A stretch of 64,000 bases of DNA, from positions 62,001 to 126,000 of the forward strand of contig CAKPXF010000001.1 of the NCBI GenBank assembly GCA_934201705.1. Reading direction: 5' to 3'. The stretch is from an uncultured Bacilli bacterium. GTDB lineage: Bacteria; Bacillota_I; Bacilli_A; RFN20; CAG-631. Both the position numbers and the translations under genes were made by a program. The notes beneath the pieces are model-generated. The model did not search any database. It saw nothing but the letters and a program-made list of their open reading frames with translations, and was not told where the DNA came from. Below are positions 53,273 through 62,959 of this stretch, one piece after another (the first letter of the stretch is position 1; each line of letters opens with the position of its first letter).

Positions 53273-55648
53273 ATGGAAAAAATAGAACTTTTAGCACCTG
53301 CTGGTAATTTAAATATTTTAAAGGCTGCAGTAGATAATGGTGCTGATGCAATTTATTTAGGTGGGGAAAATTTTTCGGCAAGAGCTTTTGCTGATAATTT
53401 TACAAATGAGGAAATAGTGGAAGGAATAAAATATGCTCATGTTAGAGGAGCTAAGGTATATGTTAGTATAAACACACTAGTTTATGATGATGAAATTAAT
53501 GATGTTTTTAATTTTGCTGACTTTTTATATTTAAATGATGTTGATGCTTTAATAGTTGCTGATTTTGGCTTAATCAATGCTTTAAAAAATCGTTATCCTT
53601 CATTAGCAATTCATGTTTCAACACAGCTAAATACTCATAGCCTATGGCAAGTTAAATTACTTGAATCATTAAATGTTTCTCGTGTTATTTTAGCTCGTGA
53701 AACAGAATTATCAACAATTAAATATATAAAGCAAAACTCTTCTATGCCACTTGAGGTCTTTGCACATGGTGCTTTATGTGTTTGCTATTCTGGTAATTGC
53801 TTACAATCATCTTTAATTGGAAAACGTTCAGGAAATAGAGGAAAATGTGCACAACCATGTAGAATGCAATATACCTTACTTGAAAATAATAAAGCAGTTT
53901 CTAATAAGAAATTTTTACTTTCATTAAAGGATTTAAATACACTTGAGCATATAGATGAATTAATTGAAGCTAATGTTGCTTCTCTTAAAATAGAAGGTAG
54001 AATGAAAAGCGTTGAATATGTAGCTTTAGTAACAAAAACATATAGAGATGCTATTGATAATTATTATGCTAAAAAAATCAACGAGGTTGATTATATAGCT
54101 GAAGATAAAATTAAAATGGTCTTTTCAAGAGGCTTTAGTAAAGGCTTTATGTTTAAAGAATTAAATGGTAATATTGCTCAAACATATAGACCTTCACATA
54201 TTGGTGAAAAAATTGGAAAGGTTATTGGGGTTAAGGATGATTTAGTACAAATAAAGCTTTCAAATACAATTCATCAAAAGGATAAAATAGCTATTTTACA
54301 AGAAAGAGCCGATGACATAAAAATGTTTTTATCAAAAATTTATGTAAAGGGTAAATTAGTTCCATGCGGCTATAAGGATGAAATTATTGAAATATCTATT
54401 AATTCTAAGGTAAGTAAGGATTCTATTGTTTATAAGATAGTTGATAATGCCTTAATGGAAGAAATAAATAATACCTATTTGAAAAATAAAAAGAAAGTTC
54501 CTATTAGAATGAAATTTATTTCTAATGTTAATGAATCAATGGCTTTAATAATAAAGGACAATAATTCTCATTCAATATTAGTTAAATCTGATTATGTTGT
54601 AGAAAAAGCTATTAATTCACCAACTAGTGATGAAAAAATAAAAGAGCAATTAAGTAAGGTTTTCTCTACAGCCTATGAAATAAAAGATATGGTTATAGTA
54701 AATGATAATCAAGGAATTATTCCAGTTAAATTTATTAATGATTTAAGACGTGAGGCTATAAGTAAATTAGATGAAGCAAGAGAAAAGACTTATAATAGAT
54801 CACTTGATGATATTAATACTGAAATTGATTATTTGCCTAAAGTTAAAAATCAAAGCCAACAATTAAAGGTTAAGGTTCATACCTTATTTCAGCTTGATGC
54901 TATAGCAAATCTTGAAGGAATTAGTGCAATTTATTATGATGATATGCTAACATATTCAATAGCTAAAAATAAATATCCTCATTTAAATTTAATTTTAGTA
55001 TTACCTCGTATTAATAATGATAGAAGTAAAATAGAAATAGATTCTCCTGTCTATGTATGTAATAACTATGGTGATTTATTAAAGCATGATAATGCTAGAT
55101 TAATTACTGATATGTATATGAATGTTACTAATAAGCTAACAATTGCTAGCTTATTAAAGCTAAATGTTGAAACAATTACTATTTCTTGTGAAATGAATCA
55201 TTTACAAATTAAAGAGCTTGTTAATGACTTTAAAGAAGATTATGGCTTTATTCCTCCTCTTGAAATGGTCGTTTATGGTCATTATCAAACAATGATTACA
55301 AAATATTGCTTTATAAGCAATGAATATGGATTTAGTAAAACACACTGTGGTGCTTGTAAAAACAAAAATTTAGCACTTCTTGATAGAATGAATTATATTT
55401 TTCCAATTACTACTGATAATAATTGTAATGTTACAATTTATAATTCAAAGGCAACTCATTTAATTTCCTATTTAGATGAAATTTATGATATGGGTATTAA
55501 TTCATTAAGGCTTGATTTTTCAATTGAAAATCCTCAAGAGGTATATGATATTACAAAAGCATATTTAGATATGATTAAATATCATGATTATGACTTATCA
55601 TTAAATGATGTAACATATGCTTATTTTCTAGATTCAACTAAAAACTAA
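53273..55648 (+). CDS. U32-family peptidase / RlhA-like protein
   Basis: ATG 53273 is preferred, with GGTGATG just before it. GTG and ATG codons 9 and 6 bases upstream lie in that site. The 791-residue protein begins I-E-L-L-A-P-A-G-N and has the U32 signature E-V-F-A-H-G-A-L-C-V-C-Y-S-G-N-C, with G-K-C-A-Q-P-C-R after it. A C-terminal half (about 400-790) contains a second such-like domain with H-C-G-A-C-K. Relatives act on collagen or as prephenate- or hydroxylation-type enzymes on 23S rRNA (RlhA) and tRNA. The exact reaction here is not determined. Confidence 0.85.
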   Translation: MEKIELLAPAGNLNILKAAVDNGADAIYLGGENFSARAFADNFTNEEIVEGIKYAHVRGAKVYVSINTLVYDDEINDVFNFADFLYLNDVDALIVADFGLINALKNRYPSLAIHVSTQLNTHSLWQVKLLESLNVSRVILARETELSTIKYIKQNSSMPLEVFAHGALCVCYSGNCLQSSLIGKRSGNRGKCAQPCRMQYTLLENNKAVSNKKFLLSLKDLNTLEHIDELIEANVASLKIEGRMKSVEYVALVTKTYRDAIDNYYAKKINEVDYIAEDKIKMVFSRGFSKGFMFKELNGNIAQTYRPSHIGEKIGKVIGVKDDLVQIKLSNTIHQKDKIAILQERADDIKMFLSKIYVKGKLVPCGYKDEIIEISINSKVSKDSIVYKIVDNALMEEINNTYLKNKKKVPIRMKFISNVNESMALIIKDNNSHSILVKSDYVVEKAINSPTSDEKIKEQLSKVFSTAYEIKDMVIVNDNQGIIPVKFINDLRREAISKLDEAREKTYNRSLDDINTEIDYLPKVKNQSQQLKVKVHTLFQLDAIANLEGISAIYYDDMLTYSIAKNKYPHLNLILVLPRINNDRSKIEIDSPVYVCNNYGDLLKHDNARLITDMYMNVTNKLTIASLLKLNVETITISCEMNHLQIKELVNDFKEDYGFIPPLEMVVYGHYQTMITKYCFISNEYGFSKTHCGACKNKNLALLDRMNYIFPITTDNNCNVTIYNSKATHLISYLDEIYDMGINSLRLDFSIENPQEVYDITKAYLDMIKYHDYDLSLNDVTYAYFLDSTKN

Positions 55649-55659
55649 GTAAACTTTTA

Positions 55660-55688
55660 TTTACTAATTGAGATAAAATAAGTATAAT
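55660..55688 (+). promoter_or_regulatory. Promoter of the MFS transporter gene
   Basis: TTTACT, 17-base spacer, perfect TATAAT at 55683-55688. Confidence 0.6.
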
Positions 55689-55724
55689 CTTAATAGATAC
55701 AACTTTTTTTGAGGAGGAATTTTC

Positions 55725-57134
55725 ATGGAAGAAAGAAAATTAAAATTAAATTTTAAGAATACCTTTAAAATTGGCTTTGCTTTTTTTGGAATTTTAATGC
55801 TTTGGCAGGTTTATAATACCTATTGCCCTATTATATTAGAGGCAATGCTAAAGGATAGGGGCTTAACAAACTATCATTATATTGTTGGTATTATTATGGC
55901 TCTTGATAATGTAGCAGCTATAATTGTTATGCCTTTAGTTGGAAAGATGTCTGATAAAACCAAAACAAAATGGGGTAAACGAATGCCTTATATTGTAATA
56001 GGAATGCTATTAACAACGATTGTTTTCCCATTTATTGCCTTAATGTGTTATTTTAACATTTTTGTAGGGGTAATTATATTTATGCTTTTATTCTTAATTA
56101 TTATGCAAGCATATCGTTCACCAGCTGTTGCTTTTATGCCAGACGTTACACCAAAGCCTTTAAGAAGTACTGCTAATGGTATTATTAATCTAGTTGGATA
56201 TTTAGGTGGAGTATTTGCAACAATAATAGGAATGCTACCATTTTTAAAGCTAAACGATAGCTCATCACTTGCTGAAATACAAAGTAAAATTATTTGGCCA
56301 TTTATTATCACAACAATTGTTTTTGTTTTAGTACTTATTTTCTTAATATTTAGAGTTAATGAAAATAAGCTAGTTGAAGAAACAAAAGATGATGTTGCAT
56401 ATGGTGAAACATTAGCTGATACTGAAGAGGCTATTAAAGATGATAATAAATTATCAAAATCTGATTTTAGAAACTTTATTTTAATTTTAATTGCTATTTT
56501 CTTCTGGTTTATGGCTTTTAATTCCTTTGAAACATTTGGTAGCTTATTCTTTAAAGATATTGTAAAGGACTCAACAATTTATTCAACAATGGCTATGGTA
56601 TTATCTGTTGTTTCAATATTATCATTTGTATTATTCTCAACATTATCTAATAAAATTGGTCGAAAGCTTACTATTGTAATAGGTTTAGTATTGTTAATAG
56701 TAGCTTTAGTAACTACTGCTATTTTATCAATAGTTATTAATGATTTTTCAAATACTAATGATGTTGCTACTGGCTATAAGCTATTATTTATTGTAATTGC
56801 TGCTATTATGGGTGTTGGTTGGGCATTAGTTAATATTAATTCATTCCCTATGGTTGTTGAATTTTCAAATAAGGATAATATTGGTAAGTTTACAAGCTAT
56901 TATTATATGTCTTCAATGCTAGCACAATCAATTACTCCAATTCTTGTTGGCTTCTTTATGGACTATTTAGGAATTGGTAAAAAGATCTTATTTATTTATG
57001 CAGCTATTATGATGATAATTGCTCTTGTAGTATTTATTTTTATTAAAGAAAAAATTAGCCTTTCTAAACGTAAAGAAATGGCTAAGGATGAAAAGAAAAA
57101 ATCAGTTCTTGAAAGAATTGGCGATAATGATTAA
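55725..57134 (+). CDS. MFS sugar transporter (GPH/SLC45-like)
   Basis: The 469-residue protein has 12 predicted membrane helices and the loop 2-3 motif G-K-M-S-D-K-T-K-T-K-W-G-K-R-M-P. A second such motif (S-N-K-I-G-R-K) lies after helix 8. The long central loop is acidic. The W-G-K-R-x-P sequence is typical of glycoside-pentoside-hexuronide and SLC45-type sugar symporters. The substrate is unknown. AGGAGG lies 7 bases before ATG. A terminator follows, shared with the convergent phosphoesterase gene. It is not linked to the glycan locus. Confidence 0.85.
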   Translation: MEERKLKLNFKNTFKIGFAFFGILMLWQVYNTYCPIILEAMLKDRGLTNYHYIVGIIMALDNVAAIIVMPLVGKMSDKTKTKWGKRMPYIVIGMLLTTIVFPFIALMCYFNIFVGVIIFMLLFLIIMQAYRSPAVAFMPDVTPKPLRSTANGIINLVGYLGGVFATIIGMLPFLKLNDSSSLAEIQSKIIWPFIITTIVFVLVLIFLIFRVNENKLVEETKDDVAYGETLADTEEAIKDDNKLSKSDFRNFILILIAIFFWFMAFNSFETFGSLFFKDIVKDSTIYSTMAMVLSVVSILSFVLFSTLSNKIGRKLTIVIGLVLLIVALVTTAILSIVINDFSNTNDVATGYKLLFIVIAAIMGVGWALVNINSFPMVVEFSNKDNIGKFTSYYYMSSMLAQSITPILVGFFMDYLGIGKKILFIYAAIMMIIALVVFIFIKEKISLSKRKEMAKDEKKKSVLERIGDND

Positions 57135-57137
57135 AGT

Positions 57138-57163
57138 AAAAAAGCTCGAAAGAGCTTTATTTT
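57138..57163. terminator. Bidirectional terminator
   Basis: AAAGCTC, loop GAAA, GAGCTTT, with A/T runs on both sides, between convergent genes. The stem overlaps the stop of the minus-strand gene. Confidence 0.75.
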
Positions 57164-57972
57164 ATTATGATATTGTTAACAAAGCCAATCAAACCGCTAG
57201 AGGCACAAAGCTGAGGCTTATTTTTATTAATATATGTTGTACTAGCACCATGAGTATGTCCACAAAGAATAGCTTTTATTAATGGCTCATTTGTAACATA
57301 ATCTATAAATGCTTTACTACTTTCATCGCAATTTTTATAATTTATGATAAAGTATGAATCATACTTTTCCATTTCTTTTTCATTGTATTTAGTTAAAAGA
57401 GGAATATGCATACAAAGAATAATACTCTTATTCTTTTTAACTTCATTTTTCAGCTTATTTAATTGATTTTCACTTACACTTTTTAAAGAATCATCAATAC
57501 CAATAACTAATAAATCCTCAAATTCATAAACATTAAAATCACTACTACTATTAGTTATTTCATCATAAAATTCTTCTTGTGCTTCATGATTTCCATTTGT
57601 AAATAAATAAGGACATTTTAAGGTGTTTAATTCTTCCTTTAAAAATTTAAAATTACTATTAGAATTATAATCAATAATATCTCCAGTTAATACTAATAAA
57701 TTAGGATTTTCCTTATTAGTATAGTCAATTAATTTGCATAAGCATTCTTTTGATGATATTTCATGCTCTTTTCCAAAATATTCATTAAAATGCTTCGCAA
57801 AGTTTTTTTTTACATAATCCCAAGCCTTTTCATTTTCAATTGCTTTATTTTTTTCTTCTTCACTATCATTTTTTTCATAACTTATTGCATGGACATCACT
57901 AAAATGGATGAAATGATACTCATGCTTTAAATTGAAATTAAGAATTATTTTGTTTTCTTGTATAAAACTCAT
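57157..57972 (-). CDS. Calcineurin-like metallophosphoesterase
   Basis: ATG 57972 is used, with GGAGGT 4 bases before it. An in-frame TTG 12 bases upstream is part of that site. The 271-residue protein has F-S-D-V-H-A, L-T-G-D-I-I-D, T-N-G-N-H-E, C-M-H-I-P and C-G-H-T-H-G. These are the full set of metal ligands for the dimetal phosphoesterase fold. No signal peptide. Substrate unknown. It is divergent from the Mrp gene. Confidence 0.88.
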   Translation of the reverse strand: MSFIQENKIILNFNLKHEYHFIHFSDVHAISYEKNDSEEEKNKAIENEKAWDYVKKNFAKHFNEYFGKEHEISSKECLCKLIDYTNKENPNLLVLTGDIIDYNSNSNFKFLKEELNTLKCPYLFTNGNHEAQEEFYDEITNSSSDFNVYEFEDLLVIGIDDSLKSVSENQLNKLKNEVKKNKSIILCMHIPLLTKYNEKEMEKYDSYFIINYKNCDESSKAFIDYVTNEPLIKAILCGHTHGASTTYINKNKPQLCASSGLIGFVNNIIIK

Positions 57973-58074
57973 AGCTACCTCCAAGTGTTCCTTATTATTT
58001 TAGCTTATTATAATGAAAATGACCATATCTTTTTAATTTAAATAGTTATATAATAAATAGGCGAGGTGAAGCAA

Positions 58075-58899
58075 ATGGCTAATTGTGATCATAATTGTAG
58101 CTCATGTAATTCAAAGTGTGGAAAGGAAGATTTCATTATTCATACTAATGAATTATCAAATATAAAAAAAGTGATTGGGATAGTTAGTGGTAAAGGTGGA
58201 GTTGGAAAATCATTAGTTACTTCTTTATTAGCAGTAAGCAGTGCTAAATTAAATTATAAGAGTGCTATTTTAGATGGAGATATCTTAGGTCCTTCAATTC
58301 CTAAAGTATTTGGTGTAAAACAAAAGGCATATGGTGATATTACAGGAAAATATATTGTTCCTGCTAAAACAAGTAAGCTTGATATTGATATTATTTCATC
58401 AACAATGCTACTTGAAAATGAAACAGATCCTGTTATTTGGCGAGGATCAATGGTAAGCAATATTTTAAAGCAATTTTATAGTGATGTTGTTTATGATAAT
58501 CAAGATGTCTTATTTATTGATATGCCACCTGGAACAGGTGATGTACCATTAACAATTTTTCAATCAGTACCACTTGATGGAATAATTATAGTTACATCTC
58601 CTCAGGACTTAGTATCATTAATTGTTACAAAGGCTATTAAAATGGCTAATATGATGAATATTCCAATTCTTGGAATTGTTGAAAATTATTCTTATATTGT
58701 TTGTCCTGATTGTAATAATAAAATAGAACTATTTGGAAAATCAAAAATTAATGAGCTTGCTAGTGAAAATAATATTAAAAATGTAATAAAATTACCTTTA
58801 GATCCTTCATTAACAGCACTTTGTGATGAAGGAAAAATTGAAGATGCTGATGTTCATTATTTTGACGATTTGATTAAAAACGTAATATTTAAAAAATAA
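58075..58899 (+). CDS. Mrp/NBP35-family Fe-S cluster carrier ATPase
   Basis: ATG 58075 is used, with GAGGTG just upstream. The 274-residue protein has a four-Cys start C-x3-C-x2-C-x3-C (Cys4, 8, 11, 15) as in NBP35. The deviant Walker motif G-K-G-G-V-G-K-S, D-G-D-I-L-G-P-S and I-D-M-P-P-G-T-G-D follow, and a late C-P-D-C bridges a cluster. It probably moves Fe-S clusters to apo-enzymes. A terminator follows. Confidence 0.93.
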   Translation: MANCDHNCSSCNSKCGKEDFIIHTNELSNIKKVIGIVSGKGGVGKSLVTSLLAVSSAKLNYKSAILDGDILGPSIPKVFGVKQKAYGDITGKYIVPAKTSKLDIDIISSTMLLENETDPVIWRGSMVSNILKQFYSDVVYDNQDVLFIDMPPGTGDVPLTIFQSVPLDGIIIVTSPQDLVSLIVTKAIKMANMMNIPILGIVENYSYIVCPDCNNKIELFGKSKINELASENNIKNVIKLPLDPSLTALCDEGKIEDADVHYFDDLIKNVIFKK

Positions 58900-58928
58900 A
58901 TCCATTTCATTACGAGATGGATTTTTCT
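58898..58928. terminator. Terminator between Mrp gene and the next operon
   Basis: AAATCCAT and ATGGATTT (58917-58924) flank an 11-base loop, then T run on the plus strand. The minus-strand gene ends inside it. Confidence 0.7.
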
Positions 58929-59332
58929 TTATTTTCATACATTAATCTTGTTAATTCCTTACAAACACCTTCACAGTCTTTAACAAAATTATATTTATAT
59001 GTTCCTTTTTTAGAGCTTATTATTATTTTACCATAAGAATATGAATAGCCTTTTGCTGTAGCCTTTCTATAAGAAATATCAATTAAATCACTACAGCTTA
59101 ATTTTATATTTTTAGGTAATATTAATTCGTTATTTTCATTTAGCTTAATGATTTCTTTAGGAGTATTTAAATAAACTACTATAAAATAAATAGACATTGC
59201 TGATAAGATTATTCCTATAAAAGAAAAGGCAAATTTACTATTTGCTCCAAGGACAATAATAATTAATCCTAAAATAAAGCTAATTATATAAAAAACTATA
59301 GGTGATTTTTCTCTTGTTGCGATTACTTTCAT
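58910..59332 (-). CDS. Small membrane protein of unknown function
   Basis: The 140-residue protein has two adjacent membrane helices (about 12-30 and 33-55) and a C-terminal beta-rich part with S-Y-R-K-A-T-A-K-G-Y-S-Y-S-Y-G-K-I-I. That layout resembles small bacterial PH-like membrane proteins, but this is weak. Its start overlaps the stop of the upstream gene by 1 base (TAATG), so it is translationally coupled. No function can be given. Confidence 0.6.
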   Translation of the reverse strand: MKVIATREKSPIVFYIISFILGLIIIVLGANSKFAFSFIGIILSAMSIYFIVVYLNTPKEIIKLNENNELILPKNIKLSCSDLIDISYRKATAKGYSYSYGKIIISSKKGTYKYNFVKDCEGVCKELTRLMYENKEKSIS

Positions 59333-59553
59333 TATTTATCAACTTCTTTCTTAAAAATTACATATTTATTCTTTAAAGATATTTTATCAACCTTTATATT
59401 ATATTGCTCTAATTCCTTTTTATATTTTAAAAAAGAATGGTCAAGGGGAATGCTAGCAATTTTATTAATATCAGCAAACGATAAAGTAAGATTATTATTA
59501 TTTTCTTTAAAGTATTCAATTAAGTATTTCCATAATAAATTATACTTGTCCAT
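59332..59553 (-). CDS. Small conserved-looking protein, possibly DUF7662-like
   Basis: The 73-residue basic protein opens M-D-K-Y-N-L-L-W-K-Y-L. It continues L-T-L-S-F-A-D-I-N-K-I-A-S-I-P-L-D-H-S-F, a pattern I associate with the DUF7662 group (K-Y-x-x-L-x-x-Y-L then T-x-F-x-x-I-E). That link is uncertain. AGGAG lies 5 bases before ATG. It is the first of two coupled genes. Confidence 0.55.
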   Translation of the reverse strand: MDKYNLLWKYLIEYFKENNNNLTLSFADINKIASIPLDHSFLKYKKELEQYNIKVDKISLKNKYVIFKKEVDK

Positions 59554-59608
59554 ATTTTTCTCCTAATACTATATTATTATATAAAAAATAAACTCTTTTT
59601 AAAAGAGT

Positions 59609-60001
59609 TTATACATCAATTATTTCATCACTAAGCTTAATTTTGTAGCATTTAATGACTTTATATTTATCATTGCTTTTTAATAAATAATCATATGTTT
59701 TAGTAAAATCATAGCTTTCTACTAAATATTTTTTATTAATTCCTTCTTCAATTACATAGCATTTATCCTTTAATAGCTCCATTAATTTTTTACTATTACA
59801 AATTTTAATGAATAAAACTAGGTTTTCTCTATCAAATGATGATATAATCATTTTCTTTTTATCGTTTTTATCATTTATAATATAAAATACCGTTTGAGAA
59901 AATAAATATGTAACAAAAGATGATGATTTATAATATAAGCTTTTTATGTGATTTTTACTATTTGTAAAAAAAGATTTAATTTTCTTTTGATTTTCGTTCA
60001 T
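59609..60001 (-). CDS. Small basic protein of unknown function, overlapping asd
   Basis: The 130-residue protein is rich in Lys, Tyr and Ser and has no signal, membrane helix or motif known to me. Its ribosome site GAGGAAGAAA and first codons lie inside the end of asd (26-base overlap, other frame), which shows it is a real, coupled gene. It ends at 59609, a short gap before the next gene. Confidence 0.55.
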   Translation of the reverse strand: MNENQKKIKSFFTNSKNHIKSLYYKSSSFVTYLFSQTVFYIINDKNDKKKMIISSFDRENLVLFIKICNSKKLMELLKDKCYVIEEGINKKYLVESYDFTKTYDYLLKSNDKYKVIKCYKIKLSDEIIDV

Positions 60002-60971
60002 TTTCTTCCTCCAATTCTATTAATTTTGTTAAAAGTAAATATGAATTGTTGGCTGCTCCTACTCTAACATTATCAGCTACACAGTAAAATAATAAATTAT
60101 TATTTTGCTTTCTTAGTCTTCCAATATAAATTTTATCATTTTTGCATGAAAGAATAGATGTTGGGACAATGCTATCACAATAAACAACATTAGGAATATT
60201 TTCTAAGTCGTTTATTATATCGCTAATAGCAAAATCATTAGAAAATTCAATTTGACAAGAAACACCATGAGAGAACATAACAGGTACTCTTACACATGTT
60301 GCATAGATTTCGATATTGCTATTATTTAATATCTTTTTATACTCATTCATTATTTTCTCTTCTTCAGTAGATATGTGGTTTATATTTTCTTTTCCAATTA
60401 ATGGTATACATGTAAAGGAAATATCACTTTGATAGAAAATAGGCATTAATCCTTTACGACAACGAATCAAATCATCAATTCCTTTTTTTCCAGAGCCTGA
60501 TACTGATTGATATGTATTAACTATTATTTTTTTAATATTATATTTTTTTAATGCATATATTGGTACAATACTTTGAATAACACAGCAATTTGGATTAGAA
60601 ATTAATGTGTTTTCTTTATTTAGTAAATAATCATTAGCATAATAAGCGATTAAAGGAACATCGTTTTCATTTCTAAATGCTGATGAATTATCAACTACCT
60701 TAACATTTTTCTTTAAAGCAATAGGAATATATTTTTTGGCTACATCTTCATTTGTAAAAAAGCAAGCATGTGTTACATTATCAAAGCTATTTTCATCTAA
60801 CTCATGAACAATGTAATACTTATGATTTATTTTTAATTTTTTTCCTTTAGATTTTTTTGATGCAAATAATTGTATTTCAAAATTAGAGTTATTTTGTTCT
60901 TCTAATATATGTAGAAATGTTTGTCCTACAAGACCTGTAGCTCCAACAATTGCTAATTTAATTTTTTCCAT
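59976..60971 (-). CDS. asd: Aspartate-semialdehyde dehydrogenase
   Basis: The 331-residue protein has the N-terminal NADP fold I-V-G-A-T-G-L-V-G and the active-site S-N-P-N-C-C-V-I-Q (Cys129). The substrate motif Y-Q-S-V-S-G-S-G-K-K-G and a C-terminal N-V-R-V-G-A-A-N-N follow. It reduces aspartyl phosphate to the semialdehyde for lysine, threonine and methionine synthesis. No other pathway gene is beside it. AGGTGA precedes ATG. Confidence 0.93.
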   Translation of the reverse strand: MEKIKLAIVGATGLVGQTFLHILEEQNNSNFEIQLFASKKSKGKKLKINHKYYIVHELDENSFDNVTHACFFTNEDVAKKYIPIALKKNVKVVDNSSAFRNENDVPLIAYYANDYLLNKENTLISNPNCCVIQSIVPIYALKKYNIKKIIVNTYQSVSGSGKKGIDDLIRCRKGLMPIFYQSDISFTCIPLIGKENINHISTEEEKIMNEYKKILNNSNIEIYATCVRVPVMFSHGVSCQIEFSNDFAISDIINDLENIPNVVYCDSIVPTSILSCKNDKIYIGRLRKQNNNLLFYCVADNVRVGAANNSYLLLTKLIELEEENERKSKEN

Positions 60972-61099
60972 ATTTTACTTCACCTATACTAATATATGTA
61001 TAAATATAGTATTAAAGAATTAAAAAAGAGTAATTTGTATAGACTAAAAAAAATTATTTTGATAAAATACATATGGTAGAACTTTATTAGGAGGCAATT

Positions 61100-61576
61100 A
61101 TGCAAACTAAAGAATTTATTAAAAGTAACAATATAAAACTTCGTAGTATTACAAATCTAATTGGTGGAGTTTTAATGTTTGTAACAGGATTATATTTTGT
61201 ATTATTTATTGATTTAAACTTTAAAACACAAGGATCTAGTAGCACACAAGTATTTACTTTATCTGCTTATTTATTAGTTGCTATTTTATTAGCAGTTGGA
61301 AGTGGAATTATTTATTTTGTTGGCGATTCCTTAAAGCACAAAGCCAAAGCAACAATTATCTTAAAGGGAATTAGTATTGTATTAGCAATTGCATTTATTG
61401 TATTTTTATTTTATTTTAAAGTTAAAATGAATGATAAGGATACAAGAGTATTAGAATCTGTATTACCAACGATAAATTCAATTATTACAATTTCTTTAGT
61501 TATCGATATTGTTGGTATTGTATTTCTAATTATTAATTATATTTTATCAATAATATTTGTAAAAGAAGATTATTAG
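61100..61576 (+). CDS. Four-helix membrane protein of unknown function
   Basis: The 158-residue protein has four predicted membrane helices (about 18-37, 52-73, 83-103, 125-152) and short loops. No family recognised. AGGAGG lies 5 bases before ATG. It is monocistronic, with its own terminator. Divergent from asd. Confidence 0.65.
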   Translation: MQTKEFIKSNNIKLRSITNLIGGVLMFVTGLYFVLFIDLNFKTQGSSSTQVFTLSAYLLVAILLAVGSGIIYFVGDSLKHKAKATIILKGISIVLAIAFIVFLFYFKVKMNDKDTRVLESVLPTINSIITISLVIDIVGIVFLIINYILSIIFVKEDY

Positions 61577-61598
61577 AAAGCACATTGTGCTTTTTTTC
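61577..61598 (+). terminator. Terminator of the four-helix membrane protein gene
   Basis: AAAGCAC, loop ATT, GTGCTTT, then T run, directly after the TAG. Confidence 0.8.
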
Positions 61599-61622
61599 TT
61601 TTTAAAAGAGTTTAATAACATT

Positions 61623-61681
61623 AAAAGGCTGTGAATATTAGCACTCACAACCTTTTAAGTAACATAAGCTAAAGATTAATT
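61623..61681 (-). repeat. 59-bp direct repeat with terminator, copy 1
   Basis: 55 of 59 bases match 62901-62959. The inner AAAAGGCTGTGA/TCACAACCTTTT hairpin is a terminator for the gene at 61731. The end of the repeat equals the last four codons (I-N-L-stop) of the 62947 gene. Confidence 0.85.
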
Positions 61682-61730
61682 ACAACTATTTGAAATATAT
61701 CATTTTCTATTACAATTTTTTTGGATAAGT

Positions 61731-62663
61731 TTATATTATTTTATCAAGAGTTTGTTTAATTTCTACTTCAAGTTTTTTAATTTCTTGTTTTAAACATTCA
61801 AAATCGTTTGCACTACTAACAATGAGATGCCTATCCATGATTTGTTCAAATTCAACAAATTTTTTTGATATAAATGAATATTTAGAAGTAATTTGATTAC
61901 AAATTCTATTTTCATCAGTTAAATAAAATGCAATATACATTCCATATTTTCTAATCAGACTACATATAAAAGCACAATAATCTTCATTTACAAGGTTAAT
62001 ACTATCATTAACTACTAAGTCATAATATTCAATATACTGGTGCCCACAGGCAGATGATTTGCCAAAATTTTCAATATTAAATGTGTGATTTGTAATATTA
62101 TATTCGATTATTCCACAACTTTGGTTTTCTAAAGCACCTTGAGAAAATACTAAATGTAAAATATTCTTATGAATAGCAATTTTTAATAAAATAATATCCA
62201 TAACAGGTAGATTTTTTAATAATAATAATTCTTTTGTTTTTATATTATAAATATATGATTTGTTTCTTTTTACTTTATAAAATAAAATATACTCATTATA
62301 ATTATAATAATCAAAATTTTCTGAGATATTGCTTTGATTTATTATTTCACATTTTAAATAATCTACCACAACTATTTTTTTATTCTTAAATGCAAATAAT
62401 AAATTATCATAAACTACAGCTGAGTAAACTGCACATATTTTAAAAAAGTTAACATGATTATCTTTTATAATTTCAATACCTTTTTCATAATCAAATACTA
62501 TTAAGCAGTTATTACAATAAATTGGTTTTATAACATCATCAATAATGTCTTTAAAATTTGTATCATAATTTAAAATCAATTGATTGTTACCATATAATGA
62601 AAATCTTTTATTACACACCTCATATGCCAATACTGTTTTGTCGACATTAATAAAATATTTCAT
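61731..62663 (-). CDS. Protein of unknown function
   Basis: The 310-residue protein is rich in Asn, Tyr, Ile and Lys and shows alternating beta-strand-like stretches (repeated hydrophobic I/V runs) through most of its length. This could be a beta-propeller-like fold, followed by a short coiled-coil-like tail (Q-E-I-K-K-L-E-V-E-I-K-Q). GGAGGGG precedes ATG. No signal or helix. It sits between two copies of a 59-bp terminator repeat. Confidence 0.6.
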   Translation of the reverse strand: MKYFINVDKTVLAYEVCNKRFSLYGNNQLILNYDTNFKDIIDDVIKPIYCNNCLIVFDYEKGIEIIKDNHVNFFKICAVYSAVVYDNLLFAFKNKKIVVVDYLKCEIINQSNISENFDYYNYNEYILFYKVKRNKSYIYNIKTKELLLLKNLPVMDIILLKIAIHKNILHLVFSQGALENQSCGIIEYNITNHTFNIENFGKSSACGHQYIEYYDLVVNDSINLVNEDYCAFICSLIRKYGMYIAFYLTDENRICNQITSKYSFISKKFVEFEQIMDRHLIVSSANDFECLKQEIKKLEVEIKQTLDKII

Positions 62664-62692
62664 ATTGTTTTCCCCTCCATACTTATTATAAA

Positions 62693-62782
62693 CTATATAT
62701 CCATGTCATAAATTAATTTCATAATTTTTTTTGCATGTTCCCAAGCATTTTTATCATTTACTTGCCCTGAATCTAAAATTTT
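62693..62782 (-). pseudogene. C-terminal fragment of a lost gene
   Basis: Twenty-nine sense codons with a protein-like composition (D-S-G-Q-V-N-D-K-N-A-W-E-H-A-K-K-I-M-K-L) end at TAG. The upstream frame is cut by TAA at 62783. No ribosome site or start is present. It looks like the 3' remnant of a gene. The rest of 62664-62946 shows only the repeat. Confidence 0.5.
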
Positions 62783-62900
62783 TTAACATGATTTTATCTA
62801 ATGTACAACTAATAAACTACTACCAACTACATACGTATGATAACATAAAATATTAAATGTTGTAAATGCTACTTCATTTACTATTATAGAGATTAAAGAT

Positions 62901-62959
62901 AAAAGGCTGTGAATATTAGCACTCACAGCCTTTTAAGCAACATGCGCTAAAGATTAATT
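62901..62959 (-). repeat. 59-bp direct repeat with terminator, copy 2
   Basis: Includes the stop codon of the 62947 gene and the AAAAGGCTGTGA/TCACAGCCTTTT terminator. Copy 1 lies 1278 bases away. Confidence 0.85.
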
